This document shows, piece by piece, positions 1 to 11,278 of a DNA stretch of 64,000 bases (positions are counted from its first letter, which is position 1; every line of letters starts with the position of its first letter). The stretch is from Nautilus pompilius (lineage: Eukaryota > Mollusca > Cephalopoda > Nautilida > Nautilidae), in contig JACATO010000065.1 in assembly GCA_018389105.1 (NCBI GenBank), positions 267,001-331,000 of the forward strand, written 5' to 3'. Made by a program: the position numbers and the translations under genes. Below the pieces are notes generated by a model. That model did not search any database and had not been told where the DNA came from. It worked only from the letters and a program-made list of their open reading frames with translations.

Positions 1-3000
1 GTTTATATTATTACATAAAATTCTGTAAGAAGTCTCTCAGCTAAAAATGTTTTTCAAAAATAGCCTCAGTATTAGTAGGTATGATGAGATACCACATTGT
101 TTTACAAATATTCACATTCACAAACTTTGTAACAGACATCAAATTCTTTGTTACAATCTCCCTTTTTTCTTCAAAACACTTAAGCATTAAAAAAGGAAAA
201 CAAGAAAAAAATCAACATGTCGTCCAAGATGTCCTCCTAATAGGGATAACTGTGACAAAGAACATAGTAAAAGCAGCAAAATTCTAACCAATTATACATT
301 ACAGTAAAAGATAACCAATTGTCCTTTTAAAGTAGTGGCTCATGTAATACTTTTTCAAAACAAGTCTTCAATAATGGCTACACACAACAGCATTAACCTT
401 CAGAAGTTGTAGTCTGCATATAAACTCGGAGAAAATAAAAAGAAATCAAATGTAAACAATTTTGTCTGAGTATCTAAGAAAACCTTTTTAAGCAGGAAGC
501 AACATTAGATGTGTGGTATGATTGCACAAAACCAATCAAAATAGTCGGTGTAAAGCATCACAAATGTAATCAAAGGTTCTGAGTCGTATCTGAATTATTA
601 AGCGACATTTTACACACTTAAACAATTGCAGATGATAAATGTTTCTGTGCAGTTAAGTTCAGATATTGAATTATTTTCACATTTTAGGTCAACGAAATGA
701 CAAGCACGAGATATCTTTAATTGTCTAAATTTTGTCTCTTCTTGGTAGTTTCCCTGCACCATCCCTGTCTTCAAGACTTTACATAAAAGCAAACAATAAA
801 CTAAAATATAAATAAAGTAGATGGACCTTACCACTTCTAAGATTTTGTTTTTATTTTTTTTTTGCTTCTTTTCCTAAAACCCCCATTTTTTGCAGATTTC
901 TAACCTGATCACCCATCTTCTAAAACCTCAAATCTGTGTGGAATGTCTAAAGAAAACTTTGAGAAACCAAAAGGAAAGCTATTAATATAGTTATGAACAA
1001 TAACTAAAATTACCATCTACAGATGAAAACAGTCAATCAAAACTGCTTAGCTCATTATCAACTGTAAAACAAAAAGCCAGGCACTAAATTATTTATATAT
1101 TCATTTTTTCAGTTCCAATGAAATATTGTGAATGCTTTCACCGCCATCTAAATAAATATTGCATTTTTAAACCAAAATCAACATATGCAGATAAGACACA
1201 CAGTCAAACATAAAAAATTAATTAATTAAATAAATCGCATGAGTCAAAAATGTATATGGCGTGCTGCATTGACAAATGAATGTATATTTAGTTCTTTGTT
1301 GTTGTATACTTTAATCTGTTTTCCACTTCAGTAACATTATATAATAAGAGAAAAATTACAATAGGTCTCTTGACCATCTTTTTATTTTTTAAACCATTAC
1401 ATGCCTATTTAAAAAGACAATGCAAATTTTCAGTTAAACTGTATCCTCAGGTGACATAGTTAACTCGAATTACCACATAATGTCTATATCTTCAGGAATG
1501 TCACATTTAATGTGATTAGAATATAATGTCTAATCTTCAAGCGTGCTGTGTATTTAATAAGTTGCTTATTTGGAAAATGCTTAATCAGAAGGTACACACA
1601 GGGAATAAGCCACGAGATCACATTTCTTCTACCTAAGTCCAAGCATGGTTACTTAGCAGCAAATAACAGAAGAGGAAGAATGACTGGTTTTCTGTATGAG
1701 CTCATTCTTAAGTATTCTAGAGGTAACCAAATGAGGACTAATCCCTTAATGGGTATATTCTTGTAACAAACTCTTTATCATTATCTTCAAACAATTCCAA
1801 ATCTCTCTCATATGCACACACAGAGATATGTAGTTAAAAAAAATATTTTAATTTAAAAAAAATAAAAACAATACAAATATCAGTTAACAAAAGACATGCT
1901 ATATTTTTTTTTAACCAGACAAAGTCCATTATCAACCAAAAGCGAAAATTAAAACAACTCTAACTCTGATGTGGAGCCCCCAACCACCTTATATTCAGCA
2001 GGTCAGTTTTTTTGTTGTACTGTATTTGGATGTTTCACTACTGATATCAATGCCCCCTCAAAAACAACAACATTCTTTTGATTAAACAAACTGATTTATT
2101 CATTTAACAGAGGTTGCTGTTTTTTTTTTGTTTTCTTTCAATGAACCCTTAATTTGAAATCAGTACAGGGAGAGGCTAGAATCCTGACATCTTCCAAATC
2201 AAAACATACCACATGTACAAGTGGTATGATTAAGGAAGGTCCAATCCTCACATCCTGAAAGATGTGAAATTGCTCATACAGTAGATCACTTTATTACACT
2301 TTAGCAGGAGTGTTAATTCAATAGAAATGTCTTTATTTGGGAAATTTGCATGGGAACCAGATGCTGTTGATATTTGATCAAATTGCTTTGAATAAGATCT
2401 ACTCAACTACCGCCCCCCCCTTTCAGTTTTAAACCATGACTACCCAAATTTGGAATAGTCAGAGGCACTGCATCTTTAAGAACACCCCTATCTACACAAT
2501 ATATCTTATTACTCCATATTCAGAACTATTTCCTCAACTCACTCTTTTTTAGCTGGAGGTGGCAGTAGAGACATCCAGGTTCACAGTATTCCCAAAATTC
2601 AGACTCTCCGAATATAAGACGAGCTTCCTTCAGATTAGATCTGTGGCTCTTTTAATGTGAATTTTTCCGGTACACTCATAACCAAAAGTTCTGCATCACC
2701 CTAGAATTTTCTAGTTTTGCTCGATAAAGTCAAGTTAAACTAACTTAATGAATATGCATATGAATGGTTTGTGAATTTACCAACATGGACACCACTTTTG
2801 ATTTTCCACATAATTAACATAAAATTAACAAAAATTGAAAAACATGACAGTTTGAAATCTGACATGAAATACATAACCTCTGAAAACATCATACAAGTGA
2901 TGATAACAACTGTGACTAAATTAGAAACTATCAAAAGACTGAACTGGCCATGGATACAGCATCAACTAGAATTCGAACTTTGTTACCATTATTTCTAGGG

Positions 3001-4261
3001 TGGTGCTAAACGCTTGGCCATAGCTGTATCATTCTGTTAACCCAGGCTGGAGCTCCATCCTTATCATGGTGGTCTAAATGTGTCATAATTGTAGAATAGC
3101 AGGTTTAGGTCGGCTCCCAGATGGGCTCCCAGCCTGGCAGTGGCAGCACCCATCCTATTATTAAAATAAGGCCCGGCTACACAAATCACTGTAATGGGAA
3201 GGTGTACCTAACCTAATTATGGACTATTGTATTTCATAATTCGCTTCATCACTCACATTCTGAGCCTAACAAGCACCATTAATTAATTAAATTTATTTAT
3301 TTTTTGTTAGCTAGCTTATGCACTTTCATAGAAATGCAAAAACCCCAGAAAAAAGAACCAACTACAAAAACATTTTTCTGATATCTAAGTATGCTAGAAT
3401 CTTAGCTGATGTGCAGTTATAAACCCTGGTAAATGTATATAACTAAACAAATTTCCCCCCCGTTTATTCACTTAAAACCCCCTAATCCTTTATTTTCCCT
3501 CTCCCATCCATTTATGCCTGAAAAATAAATGGCAGTTAACAGGATTCACAAAGAAATGAGCAGAAGTCAGGGTCTGAATTGTAAACAGAATTTACTTTTA
3601 TCAGAGGTACATAACAGGTGGTCAACAAACTGCAGGATAAAGCAGAACATTTTATTGTAACTATAATAAGAGAGAGAGAGAGAGAGAAAGGAAAAAAGAA
3701 AAAAGTAAATGAGATCACAATGTTACTTGTTTAATTTGTTCATATGAATGGACAGGATTTTTTTAAATAATGGAACCATAATTTAAAATTTAAGTTTTAA
3801 ACAAGTGACCTTCACGACACAAAAAACCAAAAACATGTAGCCATTTCAGGTTGAAATTCTATCTTAATTCAATGGTGTTGCATTAATACAGATCCTTTTG
3901 ATTCTCTCTCCCTTCTACCTAAAATAAAATTGCTAATCTAATTTCAGTAATATATTTGATTTTTACCAATTTCCCAGCATGTTACACAGTAACATTTTAA
4001 GACAAATAAATATATGGTTAGTAATTCTCTAAATCATATTGAAAAATACTAAAAGAAGAAAGAGTCAATATGCTGTCTGTAAATAGCATTGTTCTAAAAT
4101 TCATGCATGAAACTTAACACCTGTTAGCAAAACTGACAGGTCACTTGCTCTTTGCAATTTTAATAATTAACAGATTAAGATTTAACTCAAGTAAAGAGCA
4201 ATGTAGATGTAAAACCCATCCCCACCTATTGTAGTTATTTGATTTTCAATACAATTTTTAC
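1..4261 (-). other. Part of an intron downstream of the PDZ exon
   Basis: No exon or RNA gene is supported here. The next PDZ-GEF coding exon should carry the second half of the PDZ domain, but no VNG-containing match was seen. The stretch is AT-rich with short A and T runs, an (AG)n run near 3670-3690 and C runs near 2412-2419 and 3453-3460. About 2990-3230 has a somewhat higher GC content and may be an old interspersed repeat, not identified. Confidence 0.6.
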
Positions 4262-4465
4262 CTGGTCACCTCGCTTTAGTCCCGCATCATATGCTTTTGA
4301 ACATTTTTCAACCTTCGATACAAAAATCCCCGTCCCTTTTTCCACGCCACCGATCACGCAGAAGTGTAGCAGCTCTTCGCGAGTGGCTCTTGTAAGAGTT
4401 ATTGTCCGTGGGTGCGCTTTACTCGAGCATGCCAGGTATAGCAACCTTAGCTGGCCACCGAGTTT
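4262..4465 (-). CDS. RAPGEF2: PDZ-GEF exon: first part of the PDZ domain
   Basis: The exon has 68 codons, phase 0 at both ends, acceptor TTTAG|AAA and donor CAG|GTAAAA. It starts KLGGQLRLLYLACSSKAHPR (vertebrate MGGHLRLLNIACAAKAK) and moves into the PDZ fold: TITLTRATREELLHF, IGGVEKGTGIFVSKVEKCSKA, DAGLKRGDQ. The carboxylate-binding loop, GFGI in the vertebrate proteins, reads GTGI. The second half of the domain (the ILEVNGQNF-like strand and last helix) is not in this exon and I found no match for it between 1 and 4261. The donor GTAAAA is weaker than the others. Confidence 0.97.
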
Positions 4466-5208
4466 CTAAATTAAAGAAAGAAAAAATGGTGTATGCACAC
4501 AGAGATTGTTTGTTTGTATCAAACTGTACAGAATGCTTTAAAAATTAAAAATAAAATGCTTCAAAAACTGAAATTCCTTTTCATCAGATGTTCTTTCCCA
4601 TTATTCGTAAAAAGTCAACGTTTTTCGCTACAATAGATGTGTTTACGTATCAATAAAATGAATACATCCCCTTACATACTGCAAGGTTTTGCCGGGAAGA
4701 TTCCTATGGGTTATCCACTCTAATAGACAGAATTTTGCATTATAGCTCACAGGAAATTCTGCACCATCTGGCAACATAATCAGTTTCACAGCACTAATGA
4801 TATTGGCACATCTGCCATTTTCAAATTGTTATTCTGGATTCATTTGTGCATCTAACTCATATTTCAATGCAAATACTGGTCGCTTTTAGATTTTTTTGGT
4901 TTTTCACACCTTTAAAAGCATGAACAAAAATTTGTGATTACAGAGAAATGAAATCCCTTTAGAATACCAGAACAGAACACTGAATAAATTCAGGATAACA
5001 AATGAAGATAACATATGCGGCATGACTCTTTCCATGCATAAAACACAGCTAGGATTTCTCATTTTTTTCAATTCTTTGCCTGCAGCAAAGGGAGTTAATC
5101 AAACATTTCTCAGAAATAATTTATGAGTGCTCATTAAATGCAAAATTTCAGTAGGCAATGTCCCTTTAAGCATTCTGGATAGGGAAAGGGTTATCACATG
5201 GCACTTAC

Positions 5209-5316
5209 CTCCTGCTCCAGAAGATGCTCAAACTGCTCTAGGAACTCACACATCACACCATCTGTTTCGAAATCATTGAAGTGGTTATTCACCCATAACA
5301 AGACAACCCTGGCAAC
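5209..5316 (-). CDS. RAPGEF2: PDZ-GEF exon: end of the RasGEF N-terminal module
   Basis: The exon has 36 codons, phase 0 at both ends, acceptor ATTTTCAG|GTT and donor GAG|GTAAGT. The peptide [17 protein letters not shown], then [12 protein letters not shown], is almost the vertebrate [17 protein letters not shown]...FLEEFENNLERE. It forms the last helices of the REM module. The next exon supplies KLGGQLRLL, where vertebrates have KMGGHLRLLNIACAAKAK. Confidence 0.98.
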
Positions 5317-5790
5317 CTGAAAATTGATGATTTTTGTTTGATACTTTTTTTTTTGTTATTAAATTTAAATTCCAGAGAAAGTTGTAAAAAACATCCTGTT
5401 AATTCAAATTTGTATCGTTGGATGGCACCTCCAACTATTTTGTGAGAAGAATATTCTAAATTAAAATACATTTTAAATATAATTTTAATTCTTTAGTTTA
5501 ACAGTTTTCATGACCAGCAGAAATGTAATGTAAACAATATATCAACAAAATTAATTAGCAATCATAGCACCACATTTAACAGTCCAATGTGTAAGCATCA
5601 TTTCTTTTCATTTAGAACCAACAGTTTGCGCAAATCCATAATACTGCCACAGAATTCTGGATCCAAAGTAATGCCTACTGATCTTTAGCATCTTGTTTCT
5701 CAGCTTTTTTGGCTAGAATTAAAGCAGAGAATCTTTTCTCTCCATGATTCTAAGAATAGATGTGCCTGCTTTTCCTTTCATGCAAAAAGT

Positions 5791-6128
5791 CTGGCAGCTG
5801 GTGGTTTGGGGATTGCCATGGCTGAAAATGTGAGTTCAAATCCTGGCTGAGACTGGCTTAATTTGGAGTACCTCCCTAAAATGGATTTTTCCTGTGCTCT
5901 TCACCAGCCAGTTGTATGGATTTCTTCCCACATCTAAAATTGAAGATTGAAGAGTTCTTTGGTAACTGCTCTTGACCATTGCACAAGAGTCCATAACCAT
6001 AATCAGGTAACTAACTGGCTTGGTCACCAAGACTGATACCCAAAACTTTCTCCTTGCATCTCACTGCTGTGAGATGACCATAGACCTTGAAAGACAAGAC
6101 AGGATTTGCAAAGATGATGATGATGATG
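5791..6128 (+). repeat. tRNA-derived SINE-like element, copy 1
   Basis: The copy lies in the PDZ-GEF intron at 5317-6636, in the opposite direction to the gene. Its head has an A-box-like TGGCAGCTGG at about 5792 and a B-box GTTCAAATC at 5834-5842, as expected of a tRNA-derived RNA polymerase III promoter. A central motif at 5897-5940 (CTCTTCACCAG, then TTTCTTCCCACATCTAAAA) is shared with the copies at 45.4 and 59.5 kb. It ends in a (GAT)n tail at 6113-6128. No target duplication was established. The element family name is not known to me. Confidence 0.72.
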
Positions 6129-6636
6129 CAAAGAACTCATGCCATGTTTTATGACAAAGCATCACAGTAGGGTGGAAAATAGAGAAAATGGTCACTCCCT
6201 ATCACAAAGCATGATTCCTTTATCTAAGGCTCATGAAGCCAGATAGAAAGACAAAGATAAAAGGCAAGCTAACAAGGATGAGTTAAGTTCAGAAAGTATT
6301 GGATTATTTTGGGCATTTTCCATAACATCAGTAGTAGTAACTGAATTAACTAATGAATCCAGCATTTCAGGAATCTTTCCTTGTTGCCATCCTCAGAGTT
6401 TAGCCCTAAGAATGACTGATTTTGAGTGCAATGATTTTGATTAGATGGGCTCTCTTGGGAGTCCATTATAACTTTGACTCCCTTGTGAAATAGCACATAC
6501 ACATACACCCCCAATATATTTTATACACATTAAGAAAATTTAAATATAACCCTTCAAAAGTCTCTTGCATTTCCAAACAAGCCAGAAGTCATCATATCAA
6601 CTCTAATACAAATGATTATATTAATAGTTTACTTAC

Positions 6637-6819
6637 TTTCATTTTCATATTTGACACTCCCATATCATGGCTGTTAAACCAAGACAGCAGTCTGCTGGCC
6701 AGGTATGTGGGGCTGGTCAGAAACGTTCGGTAGGTCAGCAGGAAATCCTCTACATAAGTGGGGTCCACCGTTGAGTGTTCTTCCTCAATTAAATGCTGCA
6801 TAAGGCGTTCGGGTGTACC
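6637..6819 (-). CDS. RAPGEF2: PDZ-GEF exon: RasGEF N-terminal (REM) module
   Basis: The exon has 61 codons, phase 0 at both ends, acceptor CTGCAG|GGT and donor AAA|GTAAGT. It carries the REM signature: GTPERLMQHLIEEEHSTVDP, then [17 protein letters not shown], then RLLSWFNS. The vertebrate match ([30 protein letters not shown]) is close. The REM module packs against and stabilises the catalytic CDC25 domain, which here must be encoded to the left of the window. One extra Glu in EEEHS and several extra residues before the exon end (HDMGVSNMKMK) differ from vertebrates. Confidence 0.98.
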
Positions 6820-7586
6820 CTGCAGTATCACAGCAGGAGTTTATGAGCTTAGTGAGTAAAGTCAGAACACTGACTGGAACTATCATATTAAGCTAATCCC
6901 TAACACACAAACCATGAAAGAAAAGTGTGAGCGATATAGTTCATTCATACACAGTCACTGATAGCTAATCACAACCTTTGAAGATCATCCTCTTGTAGTA
7001 CTCTGCAGCCACTGTAGTAGTTTAAGCTATTATGTTTATGTGTTACTACAATTAATGCTTTTCATGGATGTGTTCAAGCAACTAACAGAGATTTATGCCA
7101 AGAGAAAGCCCATGACAGGACTGTTTTAAGCAGTTTTTTCCTGTTTCAGTCTGAGCAAAATCACGTTCCATCTTCACCACCAGTTTGCATATAACTAGTC
7201 AATATCTGAATCCCAACCAACTAATAATATGTCACAACTTCTGACCATAACCATTTGATACTGAAAGCTTGAACACCAACATGAGATGCTGCTGCTGATC
7301 AGTTTTCCAAAAAATGTATCTAAATTTATCTCTAGTTAAGTCATCATCTGCACAACTTTATGTCATACATAACCATCACATAGTGGATAGTACTCAATGT
7401 GTTCCAATCTTATAATGAATATTGTTTCTTCTTACCAAGCAGCAATACTATAACCTGCTAGAAGCCAAGTTATCTACAACACAGCACACTAAATGCATTT
7501 ACTTACAAATAACCAAATGAGATGGACAATAAACTGAATAAATTTCAATCAAATCTCTAAAGCAAAGATACACTTCAGTTCCATAC

Positions 7587-7691
7587 CCTGATAACAATGT
7601 GACCTTTTCTACTTCCACCATCTAACACACGGTGTTCTGTTACCATTACAACATGACCCTTCTCTTCATGTTTTCGAGTATTCTCTTCTCC
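7587..7691 (-). CDS. RAPGEF2: PDZ-GEF exon: link from cNMP-binding domain to RasGEF N-terminal module
   Basis: The exon has 35 codons, phase 0 at both ends, acceptor TTTATAG|GGA and donor AGG|GTATGG. The peptide HEEKGHVVMVTEHRVLD then RKGHIVIR follows the vertebrate VEEEGEIVMVKEHRELD...RKGHIVIK. The segment connects the cNMP-binding domain to the RasGEF N-terminal module and begins the latter. The first seven residues (GEENTRK) replace the vertebrate VEKNMQK. Confidence 0.97.
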
Positions 7692-7832
7692 CTATAAAAA
7701 AAACACAAAGCATAGGATGTAAAATCTAAAAGAATAAAGATTTGTTTGATAGGAAAACTATCATGAACACTTTGCAGAAAACAAAGCACGTGCTCTACAC
7801 AAGAAAAACTAGAAAAGAAGCTGTCCACCCAC

Positions 7833-7950
7833 CTGATGTAAAATACGGTAGTAGTCGGACTGTGTTACACAAACAAACTGACAGTCTTCAACTCGAGTTT
7901 TCATCTCCCCACTATGGTACTGTTTCTCCAATACAGGGGCCACCCCAAAA
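7833..7950 (-). CDS. RAPGEF2: PDZ-GEF exon: second cNMP-binding domain, phosphate-binding cassette region
   Basis: The exon is 118 nt: one base plus 39 codons, with acceptor TTTGCAG|T and donor CAG|GTGGGT. The peptide [19 protein letters not shown] then [19 protein letters not shown] matches the vertebrate FGVSPTMDKEY...VDDCQFVCIAQQDYCRIL. In cAMP-binding proteins this stretch reads FGE-L-A with a distal Arg. Here Val replaces the Glu and no Arg stands in the cassette, so the domain is not expected to bind cAMP well, as reported for the vertebrate proteins. The intron behind it is only 141 bp, the shortest in the window. Confidence 0.98.
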
Positions 7951-8632
7951 CTGCAAACAAACATCAGTTTTGGTAGACACAAATTTGTTAAATTTACCAT
8001 AAGTAGAGGTGACATTTTTATACTTAAACAATCAAGCAAGAATTTGTTATGGTAGAAAAATGATAAATTAAAGCCTTTTCTATGGATTAAAATTTCCTAG
8101 ACTGTCTGGGTTATACCACTTTCAAGATTTTGAAAGTTACTAAAGGGGTTCAGTTCTCGAATCTTCATGCATGACATTAAAAGATATGGTTGGGGTTAAC
8201 CAGCAATGTTATATATGTAGCCTGGTTTAAAAAGTCTAAGATCCCCTTTAGAAAATGTAGTCCAGATGCAGAATTCCTATGATACACAAATAATGGTGTA
8301 ATTTGGCCTAGACATTTTCAAGATGATATGACTGAAAACAAAGAATCAGGTTTTGTGACATTCGCAGCATATCCCATATTACCAGAGATCATAAGTACAA
8401 CTTAAATAAAAAACACTCAAATAGATATTTGGAAATGTGTTGTCCCACCCCTCTCCTTTTTTGAAAAGCTATTGTGTAATATCTGTCTGGAATGCTGTAC
8501 CAAGCTATGCACTGAAAACAGAAACTGTAACTACTTTAATACAAATAAGATGCAAGGATTTATGTAACTTTAAACAAAAACTTATTTCTGAATTTCTTTA
8601 TTTGGACCAATTTAAACTGTTTCATGACTCAC

Positions 8633-8823
8633 CTGTTACCCATACCCAAAATCTTTTTTTGTCCATCAGGCCAGGTGATCTCCACCTCGCCATTGAGAAT
8701 AATGGACCAGGAGTCCAGCTCCTCGCCATCCTTCATCACTATCGTCCCCGCTTCCTTGATAGGAGCAAAAACCATGACAGCACACAGGGCCTGCCGTGTG
8801 GCCAATGTCATGTTAGCAAAAGC
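8633..8823 (-). CDS. RAPGEF2: PDZ-GEF exon: second cNMP-binding domain, beta-roll
   Basis: The exon is 191 nt: 63 codons and a trailing AG, with acceptor TTTTGCAG|GCT and donor AG|GTGAGT. The peptide begins AFANMT and carries [31 protein letters not shown] and a glycine-rich end (KILGMGN). It is nearly the same, residue by residue, as the vertebrate second domain (ELCAVMVF..., [18 protein letters not shown]). The split serine codon AG|T joins the phosphate-binding-cassette exon at 7833-7950. This is one of the best conserved parts in the window. Confidence 0.98.
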
Positions 8824-9925
8824 CTGCAAAACAAAGACTGTTACTGGCACTTGCTTAATACAACACATTTGTGATCACATTGTTTTAACAAGAAAATCAC
8901 TACACCAGTAGCTCAGACTGATTTAGTGACTGACTTTCTTCAAAGGTATGCAAATGTCTGAACACAAGCAGCCATTCAGAAGCCAACACAATCAACTGCT
9001 ATAAAGGAAAGTGAAGAAACAACATACATAGATAGTGTTTTAAATTACTATAAATCAAAAGTAATTACTTTGCATTAATGCACCAATCTTTACTTGTCTA
9101 GAAAATATGAGGCCTACATAATGTTGATGGGTTGTTCTCTTATGCTCCAAATATTTACAAGAAGAAAAAAATTTCCCTGACTGGTTTATTAGCTGAAATG
9201 AAAGATCTGATAGCCATTTTGATTTTTTTTAATGTTCAAGATGAGGTTAACTTGACTTAGTTGACCTTGTGCTTTTATACTTGAGCATATACACAGACCT
9301 TCATGTAAATATGCATATACTCAAGTATGTACTTATATCTATCTACCAGTGTTTGAAATAATTGTGCACCCAGAGATTAAGATGTAGCATTCAAAGACTG
9401 ATTTACTCAAATAACAAACAGTGCACTCTGTGGACATACCGATTTATTTTTCACAGGTTTACAGAATTATCTCCCTTCACACTCACTTGAAAGCATGCTA
9501 TCAAAATTACACTGTTCTTTTAAATGCCATTAATTAATGTGTGATGTTTTCCTGTGAGATTCACCTTTTTGGAAGCCATGGAAGTACTCTGAAAACCCTA
9601 AAAAACCTACCTGAAATAAACATAGGAATCCATTAAAGAACAGAACCAAAGTCAAGACAGGAGAGCAGGACTTCATCTAAGCATTGCTCACCCAGCCCAG
9701 TTCAAGCTGTTAAGGCTAGATGGGTTTGACACCTCTTTCTTAAGGGAGTCCAGAGAAAAATAAAATTATAAATATATGAATTAATATCTATCCCTTTAAT
9801 TTATCCCGAAGTGTGCACCGATGATATATAGGTACAAATTTATCCTCTCTGATATTCTTATATGAGTTAATTAAATAGGTTCAGGGTAAAGATAAAAAAG
9901 AAAGTAAATTGGTTCAAGAACTCAC

Positions 9926-10030
9926 AGAAAAGTGCCGCATGAAGTCCAGAAGTGTATCAATGTCGTTGCTATTCCTTTGATCTGCAGGTTTCTCCAAGCA
10001 CTCATTGACAAGGTCCTGAGTATGATAGGA
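9926..10030 (-). CDS. RAPGEF2: PDZ-GEF exon: helical lead-in to the second cNMP-binding domain
   Basis: The exon has 35 codons, phase 0 at both ends, acceptor TTCTAG|TCC and donor TCT|GTGAGT. The peptide SYHTQDLVNECLEKPADQ...DIDTLLDFMRHF aligns with the vertebrate RDIVRDCLEKDP...DDDIEQLLEFMHQL. This is the alpha-helical N-terminal cap of the cyclic-nucleotide-binding fold. It joins AFANMT of the next exon, exactly as in RAPGEF2/6. The 11.6-kb intron in front of this exon is the longest seen in the gene and holds most of the DNA transposon material in the window. Confidence 0.96.
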
Positions 10031-10898
10031 CTAGAAGAGATGAAAACAAAAATAGATTTCATACATGTTCCTCTATTGTCACAATTAATCTGTACTTAAA
10101 AACCAACAAGACCAAGCTAAATAAATCTTTTCACAACATCACAGCCAAACAGAGCTGGTATTCTTTAAATAAATATGCTAAGGTGCAACAGTCAGTAGTA
10201 GTTTAATTCTCGCTAGACCTGATCTTTTTTTGTTTCTGTGGACTGATCAGCTTCACCAAAGGTTTAGATAAAGTTGGTTAAAATTAAGGTGTTCTCCGAG
10301 TGAAAGATGGCGAGATTGAGAAATGGAGAGTGAGATAGATAGTTCAGTTAATTAATAATAGTTAGTTATTTCAACCAATCTGAAAATGAGTTCTAGAGAG
10401 ACTTTTGCTCATGGCTTCCCTTCCATGATGAAAAGTGGTAGCTCAATCCAATCAGTATTTAAGCACACCTTACCTAATTTTGAATCAAGATAGGGATCTA
10501 CAACTCCCACTACTGGAAAAGCATATAACAACAGAACAATTCATTTTCCAGAGATTCAAAAGAATGAGTTTCACTTGAACATATGCAATATTAAAATAAG
10601 GGCTAAGTCACAAAAAGAGGAAACAAAGGATATGTTCACTTAGCAAAATGAGATAATTTTTTCAAACACAAATCTGACTTAAAGTAGTCCGATTGAGTTA
10701 CTTATATGGTAAGCATAGGAAGAACATGGTATCCAAGTAAAGGTTTCCTGTACCTATATATAAGCAAGCTAAATATTGCCAACATTAACTGGAGTAGGGG
10801 TTAGCAAAGAACATGTCAGATAAATGTGTACTATGTCATATGATATGTTAATAGATCACTAAAAGTATATATATATAGTGTGTTGGCAAGACCTACAT

Positions 10899-11278
10899 CA
10901 ACAGTTCACAAATGGGGCTGCAACAATGGATAGAATCATGAAGCTGGCCAGTATGATTATTTTCATGCAAAATTTAATCTTTTGACTTCTGTTGATATAT
11001 CTATGTCCTATTTTCCGTGGTATAATTCATAGCATTGTATTGCCTGTACAACACCAACCTCCTACTGGAAACGCAATTATTTTGTGGCCTAGAATTTATG
11101 AATTGCATTATTTCACCTTGTTTATTTTTTCAAAATATTCTGAGGAAATTCTCTCGAGCAGCTCCTCTGGCATGCCGGACACCTGCAGCCTTGCACTGAC
11201 AGTGCTAGAAGTTGGGGGTCACAAGAATTTGCTATTGTGTTAATGGGGTCACACTGAGAAAAAGATTCAGAACTGCTG
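10899..11278 (+). mobile_element. Non-autonomous hAT-like DNA element, copy A
   Basis: The left end begins CAACAGTTC and the right end is ...GAACTGCTG, so the termini are short imperfect inverted repeats (CARCAGTTC). The right end, GGGGTCACACTGAGAAAAAG then TTCAGAAC, has the style of hAT/Charlie termini. The flanks are acctacat (10891-10898) and gcctacac (11279-11286), matching at 6 of 8 bases, which is the 8-bp target duplication typical of hAT elements after some decay. The 380-bp interior has no transposase. A second, more decayed copy lies at 53123-53442, sharing GTGGCCTAGAAT, GCATTATTTCAC and GTGTTAATGGGGTCACAC. Strand is arbitrary. Confidence 0.75.

Noticed and set aside
2990-3230. GC-richer patch with GCTTGGCC, compared with 18240-18440
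   Set aside because: The shared words are too short and irregular to claim a repeat family by eye.
8437-8911. Overlapping plus-strand open frames of 145 and 95 codons
   Set aside because: They are antisense shadows of the highly conserved cNMP-binding exon at 8633-8823 and resemble no protein.
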